Made by a program: the position numbers and the translations under genes. Shown one piece after another: positions 1-8,804 of a DNA stretch of 64,000 bases. The stretch lies in assembly GCF_004348985.1 (NCBI RefSeq), contig NZ_SMKW01000016.1, positions 82,036-146,035 on the forward strand. Reading direction: 5' to 3'. The notes under the pieces were generated by a model. The model was not told the origin of the DNA. It ran no database searches and saw only the letters and a list, made by a program, of their open reading frames with translations. Positions within the stretch are counted from its first letter, which is position 1, and the number at the start of each line of letters is the position of its first letter. Source of the stretch: Saccharopolyspora elongata (GTDB lineage: Bacteria; Actinomycetota; Actinomycetes; Mycobacteriales; Pseudonocardiaceae).

Positions 1-250
1 ACCGGATGTCCGGCAAGAACCGGAACGATCACTCACGACGCTCGCACCGGTCCGCGACGAGCAGACCAGGCTGCGAAGCGCAGCAGTGTCCACAGTGTAT
101 TGAGGCCGTCGATGCGCGCGATTTTATCGCTCGGCACTGGGATTTCTGCTGGGCGGCGCGATGATCCACGAGTTCTGCTGGGGCTGCTTCGTTGACGATC
201 CGAGACCGGATCGGCGCGCCACCCCGGCCCTCGCGGCCGGCCGCCGGAGC

Positions 251-1024
251 CTACTTCTGCAGCAGTCGCAGTGCTTCCTCGTGCAGGTGGCCGTTGGTGG
301 CGAGCGCGCTTCCGCCGTCGTAGCGGGGTTCTCCGGACAGGTCCGTGAACTTGCCGCCCGCTTCTTCCACCAGGATCTGGGCCGCCGCCACGTCCCACGG
401 GTTGACGATGGGTTCGGCGGCGATGTCGATCACGCCCTCCGCGACCAGGCAGTGTTGCCAGAAGTCGCCGAACGCCCGGTTCTCCCAGCAGGCGTCGATC
501 AGCCGCAGGTAGGACTCCCGCGAGTGGTACTCCACCCAGGTGCCGAGGTGGGTCGTCGACACGTACGCGTCGGCGAGGTCCCGCACCCCGGACACTCCGA
601 TCCGCTCCGGCTCCGCGTCACCGGTGCGGCACCAGGCGCCAGCACCGGCCGCCGCCCACCAGCGCTTCCCTAGCGCCGGCGCGCTGATCACGCCGACCAC
701 CGGCCGGCCGCCGTCGACCAGCGCGATGAGCGTCGCCCACACCGGGACGCCGCGCAGGAAGTTCTTCGTGCCGTCGATCGGGTCGAGCACCCATGCCCGG
801 CCTTCGCCGGCGGTGCCGCCGCGCTCCTCGCCAGCCACCACGTCGTCCGGGCGCTGCGCGGAGAGCACCTCGCGCACCGCGTCCTCCACCGCGAGGTCCG
901 CGTCGGTGACCGGCGTGCGGTCGGGTTTGCGGTCCACGCTCAGGTCCCGGGCCCGGAACCGGGCGCCGGTGATCCCGTCCGCGACGTCGGCGAGGTGCAG
1001 TGCGAGATCGAGATCGCTGGTCAC
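251..1024 (-). CDS. hisN: Histidinol-phosphatase, inositol monophosphatase family
   Basis: This 257-residue protein belongs to the Mg-dependent inositol-monophosphatase superfamily and probably dephosphorylates L-histidinol phosphate in histidine biosynthesis, in the cytosol. Metal-site motifs are visible: GEE at residues 65-67, DPIDGT at 81-86 and NPWD at 208-211. The GTG at 1024 is preferred because family members begin about ten residues before the first helix; the longer reading frame up to 1117 adds an atypical Arg/Pro-rich stretch and reaches into the promoter of the divergent response-regulator gene. The length is normal for actinobacterial HisN. A general inositol- or sugar-phosphatase role cannot be excluded from sequence. 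Confidence 0.85.
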   Translation of the reverse strand: MTSDLDLALHLADVADGITGARFRARDLSVDRKPDRTPVTDADLAVEDAVREVLSAQRPDDVVAGEERGGTAGEGRAWVLDPIDGTKNFLRGVPVWATLIALVDGGRPVVGVISAPALGKRWWAAAGAGAWCRTGDAEPERIGVSGVRDLADAYVSTTHLGTWVEYHSRESYLRLIDACWENRAFGDFWQHCLVAEGVIDIAAEPIVNPWDVAAAQILVEEAGGKFTDLSGEPRYDGGSALATNGHLHEEALRLLQK

Positions 1025-1127
1025 GCCAGGAACCCTAGTCCGCCTCCCCAGGCGATCCGGCAAGGGCCCGCGACCAGCCGGGTCCGGCGAATCGCCCATG
1101 ACGACGGACGTGATCATCCGCGCCCTC

Positions 1128-1140
1128 TAGGCTGGAGAGC
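1128..1140 (+). promoter_or_regulatory. Leaderless-type -10 element before the response regulator
   Basis: The hexamer TAGGCT at 1128-1133 lies seven bases before the GTG at 1141. That places transcription initiation at or beside the start codon, the usual geometry of leaderless actinobacterial mRNAs. No Shine-Dalgarno sequence is visible. The same hexamer and spacing precede purK. Confidence 0.5.
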
Positions 1141-1815
1141 GTGAGCGTGGTGCTGCTGGCAGAAGACGACCCGGCCATCGCTGTGCCGCTGTCCAGGGCG
1201 TTGCAGCGCGAGGGTTATTCGGTGCAGGTGATCGAGGACGGCCCATCGACGCTGCAAGCCGCGGCTTCCGGTGGGATCGATCTCCTGGTGCTGGACCTCG
1301 GGCTGCCGGAGATGGACGGCCTGGAGGTGTGCCGACGGCTGCGGGCGCAGGGCCGCGGCCTCCCGGTGCTGATGCTCACCGCGCGCACCGACGAGGTCGA
1401 CTTCGTCGTCGGGCTCGACGCGGGAGCCGACGACTACGTCGCCAAGCCGTTCCGGCTCGCCGAGCTGATGGCCCGGATCCGCGCCCTCCTGCGTCGCGGC
1501 GCACCGGAGACCCTGGAGGCCTCCGGCGTCCGGCTCGACCTGACCGCCCGCCGGGTGCTGGTCAACGAGCACGAGGTGCAGCTGGCGAACAAGGAGTACG
1601 AGCTGCTGCGAGTGCTGATGCAGCACGCCGGTCAGGTGGTGACCCGCGAGGAGATCCTGGAAGAGGTCTGGCCGGAGTCCGACCGCAAGGGCAGCAAGAC
1701 GCTGGACATGCACATCTCGTGGCTGCGCCGGAAGCTCAGCGACAGCAACGGGCGGCTCGACGAGACCCGGATCGCCACGGTGCGCGGCGTCGGGTTCCGC
1801 TTCAACTCGGACTGA
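1141..1815 (+). CDS. OmpR/PhoB-family response regulator
   Basis: Residues 1-115 form a receiver domain with the acidic pocket EDD at 8-10, phospho-acceptor Asp52 (LLVLDLGLPEMDG) and the conserved Lys in ADDYVAKPF. Residues 125-224 form a winged-helix DNA-binding domain with the typical KEYELLRVL and TVRGVGFRF motifs. It is followed six bases later by a sensor kinase, so the two form a two-component pair transcribed together. The start is GTG with a leaderless-type promoter. The regulon cannot be read from the sequence. hisN is divergent and probably unrelated in function. Confidence 0.92.
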   Translation: MSVVLLAEDDPAIAVPLSRALQREGYSVQVIEDGPSTLQAAASGGIDLLVLDLGLPEMDGLEVCRRLRAQGRGLPVLMLTARTDEVDFVVGLDAGADDYVAKPFRLAELMARIRALLRRGAPETLEASGVRLDLTARRVLVNEHEVQLANKEYELLRVLMQHAGQVVTREEILEEVWPESDRKGSKTLDMHISWLRRKLSDSNGRLDETRIATVRGVGFRFNSD

Positions 1816-1821
1816 TCCGCG

Positions 1822-3096
1822 ATGCGCCGTCGAATCCTGCAGGCCACGCTGCTCGCCGTCGCGGTGACCGCGGTCGTCCTCGGCCTGCCGCTGGGGTTCA
1901 GCGCACTGAAGCTCGTCCAGGACCTCACCGCGGGCGACCTGTCCACCCGCGCCCAGCAGATCGCGACGCTGCTCGACGAGCAGATCGCCTCGCAGCGCGC
2001 GATCGACCTCAACGCCGCCCGGTTGGCGGTGCCCGACGGCGCCCGGCTGATCGTGCGCACGCAGGCGCACGACTACGCCTACGGCCCGGATCCCGGGGAG
2101 AATCCGCTGGTGGAGAGCGTGCCGATGGTGCAGAGCGGGACGGTCACCATCGCCGCGCCGAGCGGCCCGGTGCGCACCCAGCAGCTGCAGGTGGCGGGGC
2201 TGGTGCTGATGCTGGTGGTGCTCTCGGCGGGCACCGGGATGATCGTCGCGACCCTCACCGCCCGGCGGCTTTCGGACCCGTTGAAGCACGTCGCTGCCCG
2301 CGCGGCCCGGCTCGGCGCCGGCGATTTCCGCGCCGACCCGCAGCGGCACCAGGTCCCGGAACTCGATCGCGTCGCCGATGCGCTGGACGCCTCCGGCGCG
2401 GCGCTGTCGCAGCTGGTGCAGCGTGAACGCGACCTCGTCGGCGACGTCTCGCACCAGTTGCGCAGCAGGCTCACCGCGCTGCACCTGCGGCTGGAGGCCC
2501 TCGCCGCGACGGACGACCCGGAGATCACCGAGGAGGCCAACGCCGCCCTTGAGCAGGCCGAACGCCTCTCCGGCGTGCTCGACGACCTGCTGGCGGCGGC
2601 CACCGCGGCCCGCTCCCGGGACGCCGAACCGCTGGACGTGTCGAGCCTGCTCACCGATGTCGCGGGGGAGTGGCGGGAGCCGCTGAAGGCCGAGGGCCGG
2701 ACGCTGCGGTTGAAGGTGTCGGAAGGAGTGCTCGCCCGCGCCACGCCCACTCGGCTGCGGGAGACGATCGGCGTGCTGCTCGACAACGCGCTCCGGCACG
2801 GCGAGGGAACCGTGACGCTGGCGGCGCGGCAGGGCGCCGGAACCGTGGTCGTGGAGGTCGGCGATTCCGGCCACGGCGTGCCGGATGCGCTGGTGCCGTA
2901 CGTCTTCGAGCGCGGTTTCTCCGGACGCGGCTCGACCGGCGTTGGCCTGGCGCTGGCCCGCGCGCTGGTCGAGGCCGACGGCGGCCGACTGGAACTGAGC
3001 CAGGCGCGTCCGGCGATGTTCGAGGTGTACCTGCCGATCGCCCGCGCCGACGACATCCTCGGTGTCTCCTGGAACCGGGCGTCCACCCCGCGCTGA
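1822..3096 (+). CDS. Sensor histidine kinase, partner of the upstream regulator
   Basis: This 424-residue membrane kinase has a first transmembrane helix at about residues 4-27, a short extracytoplasmic region of about 85 residues, a second helix at about 120-145 (LVLMLVVLSAGTGMIV) and a HAMP-like linker. The DHp phospho-acceptor His is near residue 211, in DVSHQLRSRL. The ATPase domain shows DNALRHGEG (N box), GDSGHG and STGVGLALARAL. The H box reads SHQLRSRL rather than the common SHELRTPL; this variant recurs in actinobacterial kinases. The small sensor region gives no clue to the ligand. It is probably cotranscribed with the response regulator. Confidence 0.9.
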   Translation: MRRRILQATLLAVAVTAVVLGLPLGFSALKLVQDLTAGDLSTRAQQIATLLDEQIASQRAIDLNAARLAVPDGARLIVRTQAHDYAYGPDPGENPLVESVPMVQSGTVTIAAPSGPVRTQQLQVAGLVLMLVVLSAGTGMIVATLTARRLSDPLKHVAARAARLGAGDFRADPQRHQVPELDRVADALDASGAALSQLVQRERDLVGDVSHQLRSRLTALHLRLEALAATDDPEITEEANAALEQAERLSGVLDDLLAAATAARSRDAEPLDVSSLLTDVAGEWREPLKAEGRTLRLKVSEGVLARATPTRLRETIGVLLDNALRHGEGTVTLAARQGAGTVVVEVGDSGHGVPDALVPYVFERGFSGRGSTGVGLALARALVEADGGRLELSQARPAMFEVYLPIARADDILGVSWNRASTPR

Positions 3097-3127
3097 TCGC
3101 CGCTCGGGTTCCGTTTTAGCTGGTCAC

Positions 3128-3183
3128 GGCCCGTGTGCACTTTGTGCTGCTATGGCGACAAAAAACGCGCACGGCTACGGGCC
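3128..3183 (+). repeat. Dispersed hairpin repeat, copy 1
   Basis: This imperfect inverted repeat has outer arms GGCCC and GGGCC, middle arms GTGTGC and GCGCAC, and a central TTTGTGCTGCTATGGCGACA segment. It is clearly related to the hairpin at 25453-25502, which shares the central segment with one change. It lies between the kinase and the convergent GtrA gene and may end transcription in both directions, although it lacks a U-tract. Confidence 0.6.
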
Positions 3184-3198
3184 TGCGGAAACGCGGCG

Positions 3199-3726
3199 TC
3201 AGCGGGTGGAGATGCGGTCGCGGGGTGCGGGCCGGCGGTCGGCCTGCTCGGCGGGGAAGACCCACTTGCGGAACGCCCACCACCGGAACGCCATGCCCAC
3301 CAGCAACCCGATGATCTGCCCCGACGTGAAGTCGGCGATCTCCTCCACCAACCGGCTGGTGAAGGGCGTCTGCAGGTGCAGCAGGTACCGCGAGACCCAC
3401 AGCGGCGCCGAGTACATCCCGACCGCGATGCCGCTGATCACGAAGTACAGCGTCGCCTCGTGGTGCCGCCGCCGGCCGCCGCGGGTGCGGAACGACCACT
3501 CCCGGTTCAGCACGTACGACACGATCGTCGCGACCAGCACCGCGATCACCTTCGAGGTGACCGGCTTCGGCGACAGGATCGTCAGCTTCAGCGCGTAGAA
3601 GATGCCCGTGTCGATGAAGAACGTGATCGCGCCGACGACCCCGAACTTCAACAGCTCGCGATGCCGGATCGCGAGGGACCGGTACGGCTGCGGGATGCGA
3701 GCGAGTACCGAATCGACAGCGGACAC
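3199..3726 (-). CDS. GtrA-family membrane protein
   Basis: This is a 175-residue protein with four predicted transmembrane segments (about residues 27-47, 55-72, 92-112 and 137-155) and a basic tail. GtrA-like proteins are thought to move polyprenyl-linked sugars, or otherwise support transfer of sugars to wall polymers at the membrane. The position next to purE/purK matches Rv3277 of M. tuberculosis, which supports vertical inheritance. The start is GTG at 3726. Whether this member flips a lipid-linked sugar is inferred from the family. Confidence 0.8.
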   Translation of the reverse strand: MSAVDSVLARIPQPYRSLAIRHRELLKFGVVGAITFFIDTGIFYALKLTILSPKPVTSKVIAVLVATIVSYVLNREWSFRTRGGRRRHHEATLYFVISGIAVGMYSAPLWVSRYLLHLQTPFTSRLVEEIADFTSGQIIGLLVGMAFRWWAFRKWVFPAEQADRRPAPRDRISTR

Positions 3727-3775
3727 GCCCTCGAGTCTACGGAGCTGCTCCGACCGGGCGAGCTCAGTCGCCGAA

Positions 3776-5164
3776 TTACCTCGGTCGGTGCGGCTGTGAC
3801 GTTGACCCCGTCGTCGGACTGCTCGGCGGTGCCGAACTGCTCGTGGGCGGCGTCGTGCTGCTGGTCGGAGGCGTGGTGCTGCTCGGCGGCGTCGACGTGG
3901 TCGGAGATGTGGTGGTCGGTGGCGTCGTGGTCGTCGTGCTGGTCGGCGGCGCAGTCGTCGTCGTAACAGGCGAATCCGGCAGCGACGGGTTCACCGGAGG
4001 CCAAGGCCACCAGCAGTGCGGCGGGCGCTGGCCCCACTCCGATGGCGGCCGGTCGCCCCAGCCCGGCCACGGGCACTCCGGCGTGGTGCTGGTGGGCGTC
4101 GTGGTCGGCGCCGGCGGTTCCGGCTCGGGCGGCGTCGGCAGCCACGGGAACAAGAGCCGCACGGTCACCGGGGCGCTGTCGTCGGCCGATCCCAGCTCCG
4201 CGGCCACCGGGATCGTCACCTCGCGGACGATCCAGCCGCCCCCCGGAACCGGACCGGCCGGCTCCGGCGAGAGCAGGCCCACCGGCCGCGGGAGCTCGGG
4301 CCACGGGAATCCCGGCAGCGCGGTCACCCAGACCTCGCTGTGGAAGGACTTGCCGGGCGCCAGCTCGGCGGCGCACCGAATCCGGCCCGGTTCGAAGTCG
4401 CACATCGGCGACAGCCCGGTCGCCTGCACGTCCGGCGGCAGCTCGGCCACGGCCTCAGCGCGCCCGGTGCTGGTTCCGGTGTTGCGCACGTCGATCGCGA
4501 TCCGGCTGCACAGCCAGGGCAGGTGGCCCGGGGTGTCGTGGCCGTCGCAGAGCTGCAGTCCACCCGAGTTCCAGGAGGAGGTCCGGACGTCCACGCCGTC
4601 TACCGGCGTCGGCGGCTGGACCACGACCGGGACCGTCGGGAGCCGCAGCTGGATCTCGGTGCCCGCGCTGATGTTCGCGGTGATCTCGCCGCTGGTGGCG
4701 GACTCGTCGGCCTGGATGCGGTAGTCGAAGACGAACGACTCGCCGGGCCGCAGGCCGCGATCGGTGGTGCAGGTGATCGAGCCGGAGCCGTTCGTGCAGC
4801 TCACCGAGGGCGCGTCCGGGGCCTGCGCGCGAACCGGGATCGACGACGCGACCCGGCTCTGCGGGCTTGTCGAGGCGGGCCCGGACCGGATGGCGTTCGG
4901 CAGCTGCGCGGACACGCCCGGCGGCAGCTCCAGCGTGGAGACGACCGGCTCGGACGGCCCGGATCCACTGTTGTTCACCGTGATCGGCAACGCGACCGGA
5001 TCGCCGCCGGGGACCAACTGGATCGGCTCGGCGGGCCCCGAGGCGTTCAGCACCGGCGTCGCCGCAGGCGGAGCAGGTGTGGGTGGCGCGGGCGCCGGTG
5101 CCGGCTGCGGTGCGGGCGGCTGGGGAGCCGGTGGCTGAGCCGCCGGAGGCTCCGGAGCCGGAGG
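3776..5164 (-). pseudogene. Extracellular C-terminal part of a transmembrane sigma factor, cut off by an amber codon
   Basis: This open stretch of 462 codons continues in the same frame directly after the TAG at 5165-5167 that ends the sigma factor. It opens with about 36 Pro/Ala/Gln-rich residues, then has two Ig- or DUF11-like beta domains with paired Cys (about residues 40-165 and 170-310), and ends in a Thr/Ser/Pro-rich tail of about 110 residues. No signal peptide, no convincing start codon and no ribosome-binding site precede it; the first GTG in frame is at 5053. It therefore reads as the exported sensor half of one 805-residue protein. It may be expressed by read-through, be dead, or be separated only by a sequencing error. 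Confidence 0.7.
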
Positions 5165-6193
5165 CTACGGTGGCGGCTGGGCGGCGGCGTGCGGCGGCGC
5201 AGCCTGCGCGACCGGCACGGACTGGTCGGTGCCGGACGCCAGCGCGAGGGCGACCGCCGCGGCCAGCACCGCCGTGGCCGCCCCGGCGGTGACCGCCTGG
5301 CGCGGCCCGGCGCTGGCGGCGCCCGCCGCACCGGAGGCGCTGCCCGCGGCGACTGCCGCGCCGGCGGCCGCTCCGCCGGAGGACGAGAGGGCGAGGTAGC
5401 CGGTGACCGATCCGCCGAGCACCAGCGGCGCGATGATGACGCGCAGCGCACCGTTCACATCGGCGAGCTCCGCGGCCAGCGCGCGGCAGCGGTCGCAGCC
5501 GTCGAGATGCGTCTCGACCTGGGTGGTTTCGCGCTTGGACAGCCCGCCACGGGTCCACGCGCCGAGCCGGTCGACGGCGGCCCGGCACTGCTCGACGCCC
5601 GCCTCGGCGGCGTCCAGCTGCCCGAGGTGCACCTGCAGGTAGGCCTGGCGGAGCCCTTCGCGGGCCCGGTAGGCGAGCGCGGAGACGCCGTTGGGCGTCA
5701 GGCCGAGCAGCGGCGCCACCTGCGCCGGCGTCTGGCCTTCGATCTCGATGTGCCACAGCACGGTCTGCCAGCGCTCCGGCAGCCGGGTGAACGCCTGCGC
5801 GGCGAGCGTGCGCTCCAGCCCGGCGACCGCGGTGTCGGTGAACGGCACGCTCACGTCGGCGCCGGACACCTCCGCGACGTCGTCGGCGAGCTGCACCTTG
5901 CGTTCGCGGCGGGTCCGGTCGTACGCGGTGTGCCGCAGCGCGGTCAGCAGGTAGGCGCGGAACGCGGTGTTCGGGCCGCGCCCGTCGCGAAGCGTGTCGA
6001 GCACCTTCGTGAAGGCCTCGGAGACCAGGTCGTCGGCCTCGGCCGGGGACTTCGCGACCTGCCGCGCCATGTTGTACGCCGCGCCGACGTGCCGCTCGTA
6101 CAGCTGCGCGTAGGCCGCGGACGAGCCGCTGCGGACCTCTTCCAGCAGCTCGGTGTCGCTGGGCCCTTGCACTTCCGCCGGTACTGTCGCCAC
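5165..6193 (-). CDS. ECF sigma factor fused to zinc anti-sigma and transmembrane segments
   Basis: This 342-residue protein has sigma region 2 at about residues 15-85 (YERHVGAAYNMARQVAKSP) and region 4 at about 115-165 (LPERWQTVLWHIEIEGQTPAQ). A zf-HC2 anti-sigma zinc motif follows (HLDGCDRC, about residue 215), with hydrophobic Ala/Gly-rich segments near 240-275 and a transmembrane helix at about 285-305. This is the layout of large actinobacterial ECF groups in which the anti-sigma domain, membrane anchor and extracellular sensor are fused to the sigma factor. The GTG at 6193 has a strong GGGGAGGAAG site eight bases upstream, better than the longer frame up to 6250. It ends in Pro-rich sequence at an in-frame TAG. 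Confidence 0.85.
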   Translation of the reverse strand: MATVPAEVQGPSDTELLEEVRSGSSAAYAQLYERHVGAAYNMARQVAKSPAEADDLVSEAFTKVLDTLRDGRGPNTAFRAYLLTALRHTAYDRTRRERKVQLADDVAEVSGADVSVPFTDTAVAGLERTLAAQAFTRLPERWQTVLWHIEIEGQTPAQVAPLLGLTPNGVSALAYRAREGLRQAYLQVHLGQLDAAEAGVEQCRAAVDRLGAWTRGGLSKRETTQVETHLDGCDRCRALAAELADVNGALRVIIAPLVLGGSVTGYLALSSSGGAAAGAAVAAGSASGAAGAASAGPRQAVTAGAATAVLAAAVALALASGTDQSVPVAQAAPPHAAAQPPP

Positions 6194-6389
6194 GCCGCAC
6201 CTTCCTCCCCGCAGGGCGTTCGCAGATCCCGTTCGTAAGTAGGGAGTCATCTTCGGCCGATGTCATGACGTGTCAAAGCTGAAGATTATTGTGATCTAGA
6301 TCTTATTGCCCGCGCCATCAACTCCACCGTCATGGGCGACGAACTGCTCCGTCCCCTTGACAGGGCGTTGAAAAGAAGGGGCGTTGAGC

Positions 6390-7193
6390 ATGAGGGAGTG
6401 GCCGCTTAGGTGTGACGCGACGACGGTGGACGGGCGTCGGCGTGCGCTGCGATCCCGCTGGCGCACGGCCAGCCTCGCCGCAGGTTGGCCGTTTCCGAGC
6501 GATTGGGCATCGGACGCGGTGGACGTGGTGTGCGCGGCGGTCGTGGCGGGGGACAGCTTGGCGGAATCGCTGGCCGATCTCGGCGCGTCCCGGGCAGAGG
6601 CGGGCGTAGGGCTCGCCGGGGCGTTGCAGGACCTCGCCGCGCTGCACGCGGTGTCGGTCGGCTCGCACGACGGACTGGTGTCCGCCGACCCGGACGCGGT
6701 GCCGACCGCGATGGTGCGCGCCACGGCGCTGGGCTGGTCCGACGTGGTGGCCCGGATGTCGGTCGGGCGCGAGGTGGAGGACCCGCTCACGGGCCTGACC
6801 ACTGCGGGCTACCTGCGCACCCGGCTGCACGAGGTGTACCGGGCGGCCCGCGCCGAGGGGCACCCGGCCGGCAGCGGGCACGTGCTGGTCACGGTCTCGC
6901 TCGGCGCCACCGCCGACGACTACCCCCGGATGATGGCTATGGTGCTGATCGCCGACGCGCTGCGGACCGTGTTCGACGGTGGGGAGACGACGTCGCTGCT
7001 GCGGTCCGCGACGGCTGTGGTGCTGGCGCAGCGCGACCGGCTGCTGCCCGCCCGCTGCATCCAGGCGCGCTGGACGATCCAGCATCGCCTGGCGGCGGAT
7101 CCGGCCCTGCGCGGCTGCGGCCCGGTGGTACTGCGCGAGGACGTCCTGCCGGATGGTCACGACGAGGCCTGCGAGCTCCTGGCGTCCCTGTGA
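6390..7193 (+). CDS. Degenerate GGDEF-like protein, function unknown
   Basis: This is a 267-residue soluble protein. The middle contains DPLTGLTTAGYLRTRL at about residues 130-145, which resembles the opening of diguanylate cyclase domains (DPLTGLPNR). The following part keeps GHVLVTVSLGA but has no GG(D/E)EF active site, so cyclase activity is not expected. The N-terminal 120 residues look helical and are unrecognised. ATG at 6390 is chosen because AGAAGGGG lies eight bases upstream; a TTG at 6384 is possible. It is divergent from the transmembrane sigma factor across 196 bases, so the two may share regulation. Confidence 0.6.
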   Translation: MREWPLRCDATTVDGRRRALRSRWRTASLAAGWPFPSDWASDAVDVVCAAVVAGDSLAESLADLGASRAEAGVGLAGALQDLAALHAVSVGSHDGLVSADPDAVPTAMVRATALGWSDVVARMSVGREVEDPLTGLTTAGYLRTRLHEVYRAARAEGHPAGSGHVLVTVSLGATADDYPRMMAMVLIADALRTVFDGGETTSLLRSATAVVLAQRDRLLPARCIQARWTIQHRLAADPALRGCGPVVLREDVLPDGHDEACELLASL

Positions 7194-7222
7194 CCGCGGT
7201 TTCAATGAGGTTTTTTCATCCG

Positions 7223-7263
7223 CGTTCTGCGTGGCGGTGCGGGTGGCGGCCCCCGGCGGGAGT
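7223..7263 (+). repeat. GC-rich dispersed repeat, copy 1
   Basis: The stretch CGTTCTGCGTGGCGGTGCGG plus the following GTGGCGGCCCCC is nearly identical to 11703-11743. The two copies differ at a few positions and in a short indel. It lies 30 bases after a stop codon. Function unknown. Confidence 0.55.
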
Positions 7264-7460
7264 CACAGCGCCCGCCTGGCTGTGGGTGCCCTGACTTATG
7301 TATGGCCCAGGCGAACGCTGAGAACCTGCGGCGGTGCAAGCCGCGTAGGTGGGCTATGCGCCTGCTTTCGGGATACGGTCCGTTGGCTGTCGCGGCTGCG
7401 GTCACCAGCCAAGATGAAACCGCGGAAGTCTCCGGGCCCGTCGTCGCCCGGGACACCGGT

Positions 7461-7490
7461 GTCCTCCAGTTTCAATTGAAACTGGAGGAC
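7461..7490. repeat. Perfect 30-base palindrome
   Basis: The arms GTCCTCCAGTTTCAA and TTGAAACTGGAGGAC meet with no loop, so the sequence is identical on both strands. It lies about 80 bases upstream of the purK -10 element. It may be a dimer-binding operator or a cruciform/terminator. TTTCAA-type cores recur in the hairpin at 9345-9392. Confidence 0.75.
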
Positions 7491-7567
7491 CGATTTCCCC
7501 CGACCTCCGGGCTGTGAGGTGGGTCGCGTCGGGAGGTCCCGGCGCTGGTGCGGGCCGGTCGCCGCTC

Positions 7568-7579
7568 TAGGCTGACGGC
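7568..7579 (+). promoter_or_regulatory. Leaderless-type -10 element before purK
   Basis: TAGGCT at 7568-7573 stands six bases before the GTG at 7580, and no ribosome-binding site is present. This supports a leaderless purK transcript and the chosen start. Confidence 0.5.
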
Positions 7580-8764
7580 GTGGACCACCGCACCGGAACC
7601 CCAGTTGTCGGCATGATCGGTGGCGGGCAGCTCGCGAGGATGACCCACCAGGCCGCGATCCCGTTGGGGCAGTCGCTGAAGGTGCTGGCGACCTCGGCGG
7701 ACGACGCCGCTGCACTCGTTGCGCCGAACGTGGAGATCGGCCACCACGCCGACCTCGAGGCGCTGAAGAACTTCGCGCAGGGGTGCGACGTGGTCACCTT
7801 CGACCACGAGCACGTGCCCGGCGAGCACCTCCGCGCGCTGGCCGCGTCCGGTGTCTCCGTGCAGCCCGGGCCGGATGCCCTGCTGCACGCGCAGGACAAG
7901 CTCGTGATGCGCCGCAAGCTCGCCGAACTCGGCCTCCCGGTGCCGCCGTTCGCCGAGGTCACCTCGGTCGGCGACGCGCTGGAGTTCGGCGCGGAGCACG
8001 GCTGGCCGTGCGTGCTGAAGACCGCCCGCGGTGGCTACGACGGGCGCGGCGTGTGGGTGCTCGACACCCCGGACAGCGCCAAGCGCACCGTCACCGAGCT
8101 GTTGGAGAGCGGTTCGCGGCTGCTCGTCGAGCAGTGCGTGCCGCTGCGCCGGGAGCTCGCCGCGCTGGTCGCGCGCTCGCCGTTCGGGCAGGGCGCGGCG
8201 TGGCCGCTGGTGGAGACGGTGCAGGAGGACGGCATCTGCGTGCAGGTGCTCGCCCCGGCCCCCGACGCCTCGGCCGAGCTGACCGAGCAGGCCCAGGACC
8301 TCGCGCTGAAGATCGCCGAGTCGCTCGACGTGACCGGCGTGCTCGCGGTCGAGCTGTTCGAGACTGCCGACGGCCTGGTGATCAACGAGCTGGCGATGCG
8401 CCCGCACAACTCCGGGCACTGGACCATCGAGGGCTCCCGCACCTCGCAGTTCGAGCAGCACCTGCGGGCCGTGCTCGACTATCCGCTGGGCAGCACCGAG
8501 CCGACCGCGCCGGCCGTGGTGATGGCCAACCTGCTGGGCTCGCCGACCGAGCCGAAGATGGGCGTGGACGAGCGGCTGCACCACCTGTTCGCCCGCTACC
8601 CGCACGCGAAGGTCCACCTGTACGGCAAGAGCGAGCGCCCGGGGCGCAAGCTCGGCCACATCACCGTGCTCGGCGACCGGATGGACGAGGTGCGGGAACA
8701 GGCGCGACTGGCCGCGCACTGGCTGTCGCACGCCGAGTGGCTCGACGGCCACGAGATCCACTGA
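7580..8764 (+). CDS. purK: N5-carboxyaminoimidazole ribonucleotide synthase
   Basis: PurK uses ATP and bicarbonate to carboxylate aminoimidazole ribonucleotide, a step of de novo purine synthesis. The 394-residue ATP-grasp protein shows [11 protein letters not shown] near the N terminus, DHEHVP at about residues 74-79, the grasp-loop segment [13 protein letters not shown] at about 148-160 and [17 protein letters not shown] at about 269-285. Start and length agree with PurK orthologs. purE follows 40 bases downstream on the same strand, so the two probably form an operon, as in mycobacteria. Confidence 0.97.
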   Translation: MDHRTGTPVVGMIGGGQLARMTHQAAIPLGQSLKVLATSADDAAALVAPNVEIGHHADLEALKNFAQGCDVVTFDHEHVPGEHLRALAASGVSVQPGPDALLHAQDKLVMRRKLAELGLPVPPFAEVTSVGDALEFGAEHGWPCVLKTARGGYDGRGVWVLDTPDSAKRTVTELLESGSRLLVEQCVPLRRELAALVARSPFGQGAAWPLVETVQEDGICVQVLAPAPDASAELTEQAQDLALKIAESLDVTGVLAVELFETADGLVINELAMRPHNSGHWTIEGSRTSQFEQHLRAVLDYPLGSTEPTAPAVVMANLLGSPTEPKMGVDERLHHLFARYPHAKVHLYGKSERPGRKLGHITVLGDRMDEVREQARLAAHWLSHAEWLDGHEIH

Positions 8765-8804
8765 CACAGCACCCGTACGACGCAGCGAAGCGAGAGGTCC
8801 GAGC

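Larger units (their letters stand above)
7194..7579. other. Intergenic region with repeats, no gene seen
   Basis: These 386 bases between the GGDEF-like gene and purK contain no convincing coding region. They hold a GC-rich dispersed repeat (7223-7263), a 30-base perfect palindrome (7461-7490) and the purK promoter near 7568. Confidence 0.6.

Noticed and set aside
33..398. 121-codon minus-strand frame at the left edge
   Set aside because: Overlaps the end of hisN, Arg/Pro-rich, no ribosome-binding site; nothing in bases 1-250 could be assigned.
1114..2874. Long minus-strand frame opposite the two-component genes
   Set aside because: Arg/Gln/His-rich composition with no domain; it is the shadow of the real regulator and kinase on the other strand.
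4016..6238. 740-codon plus-strand frame opposite the sigma factor
   Set aside because: Arg/Gly-rich low-complexity product with no start signal; it mirrors the Pro/Ala-rich sigma protein.
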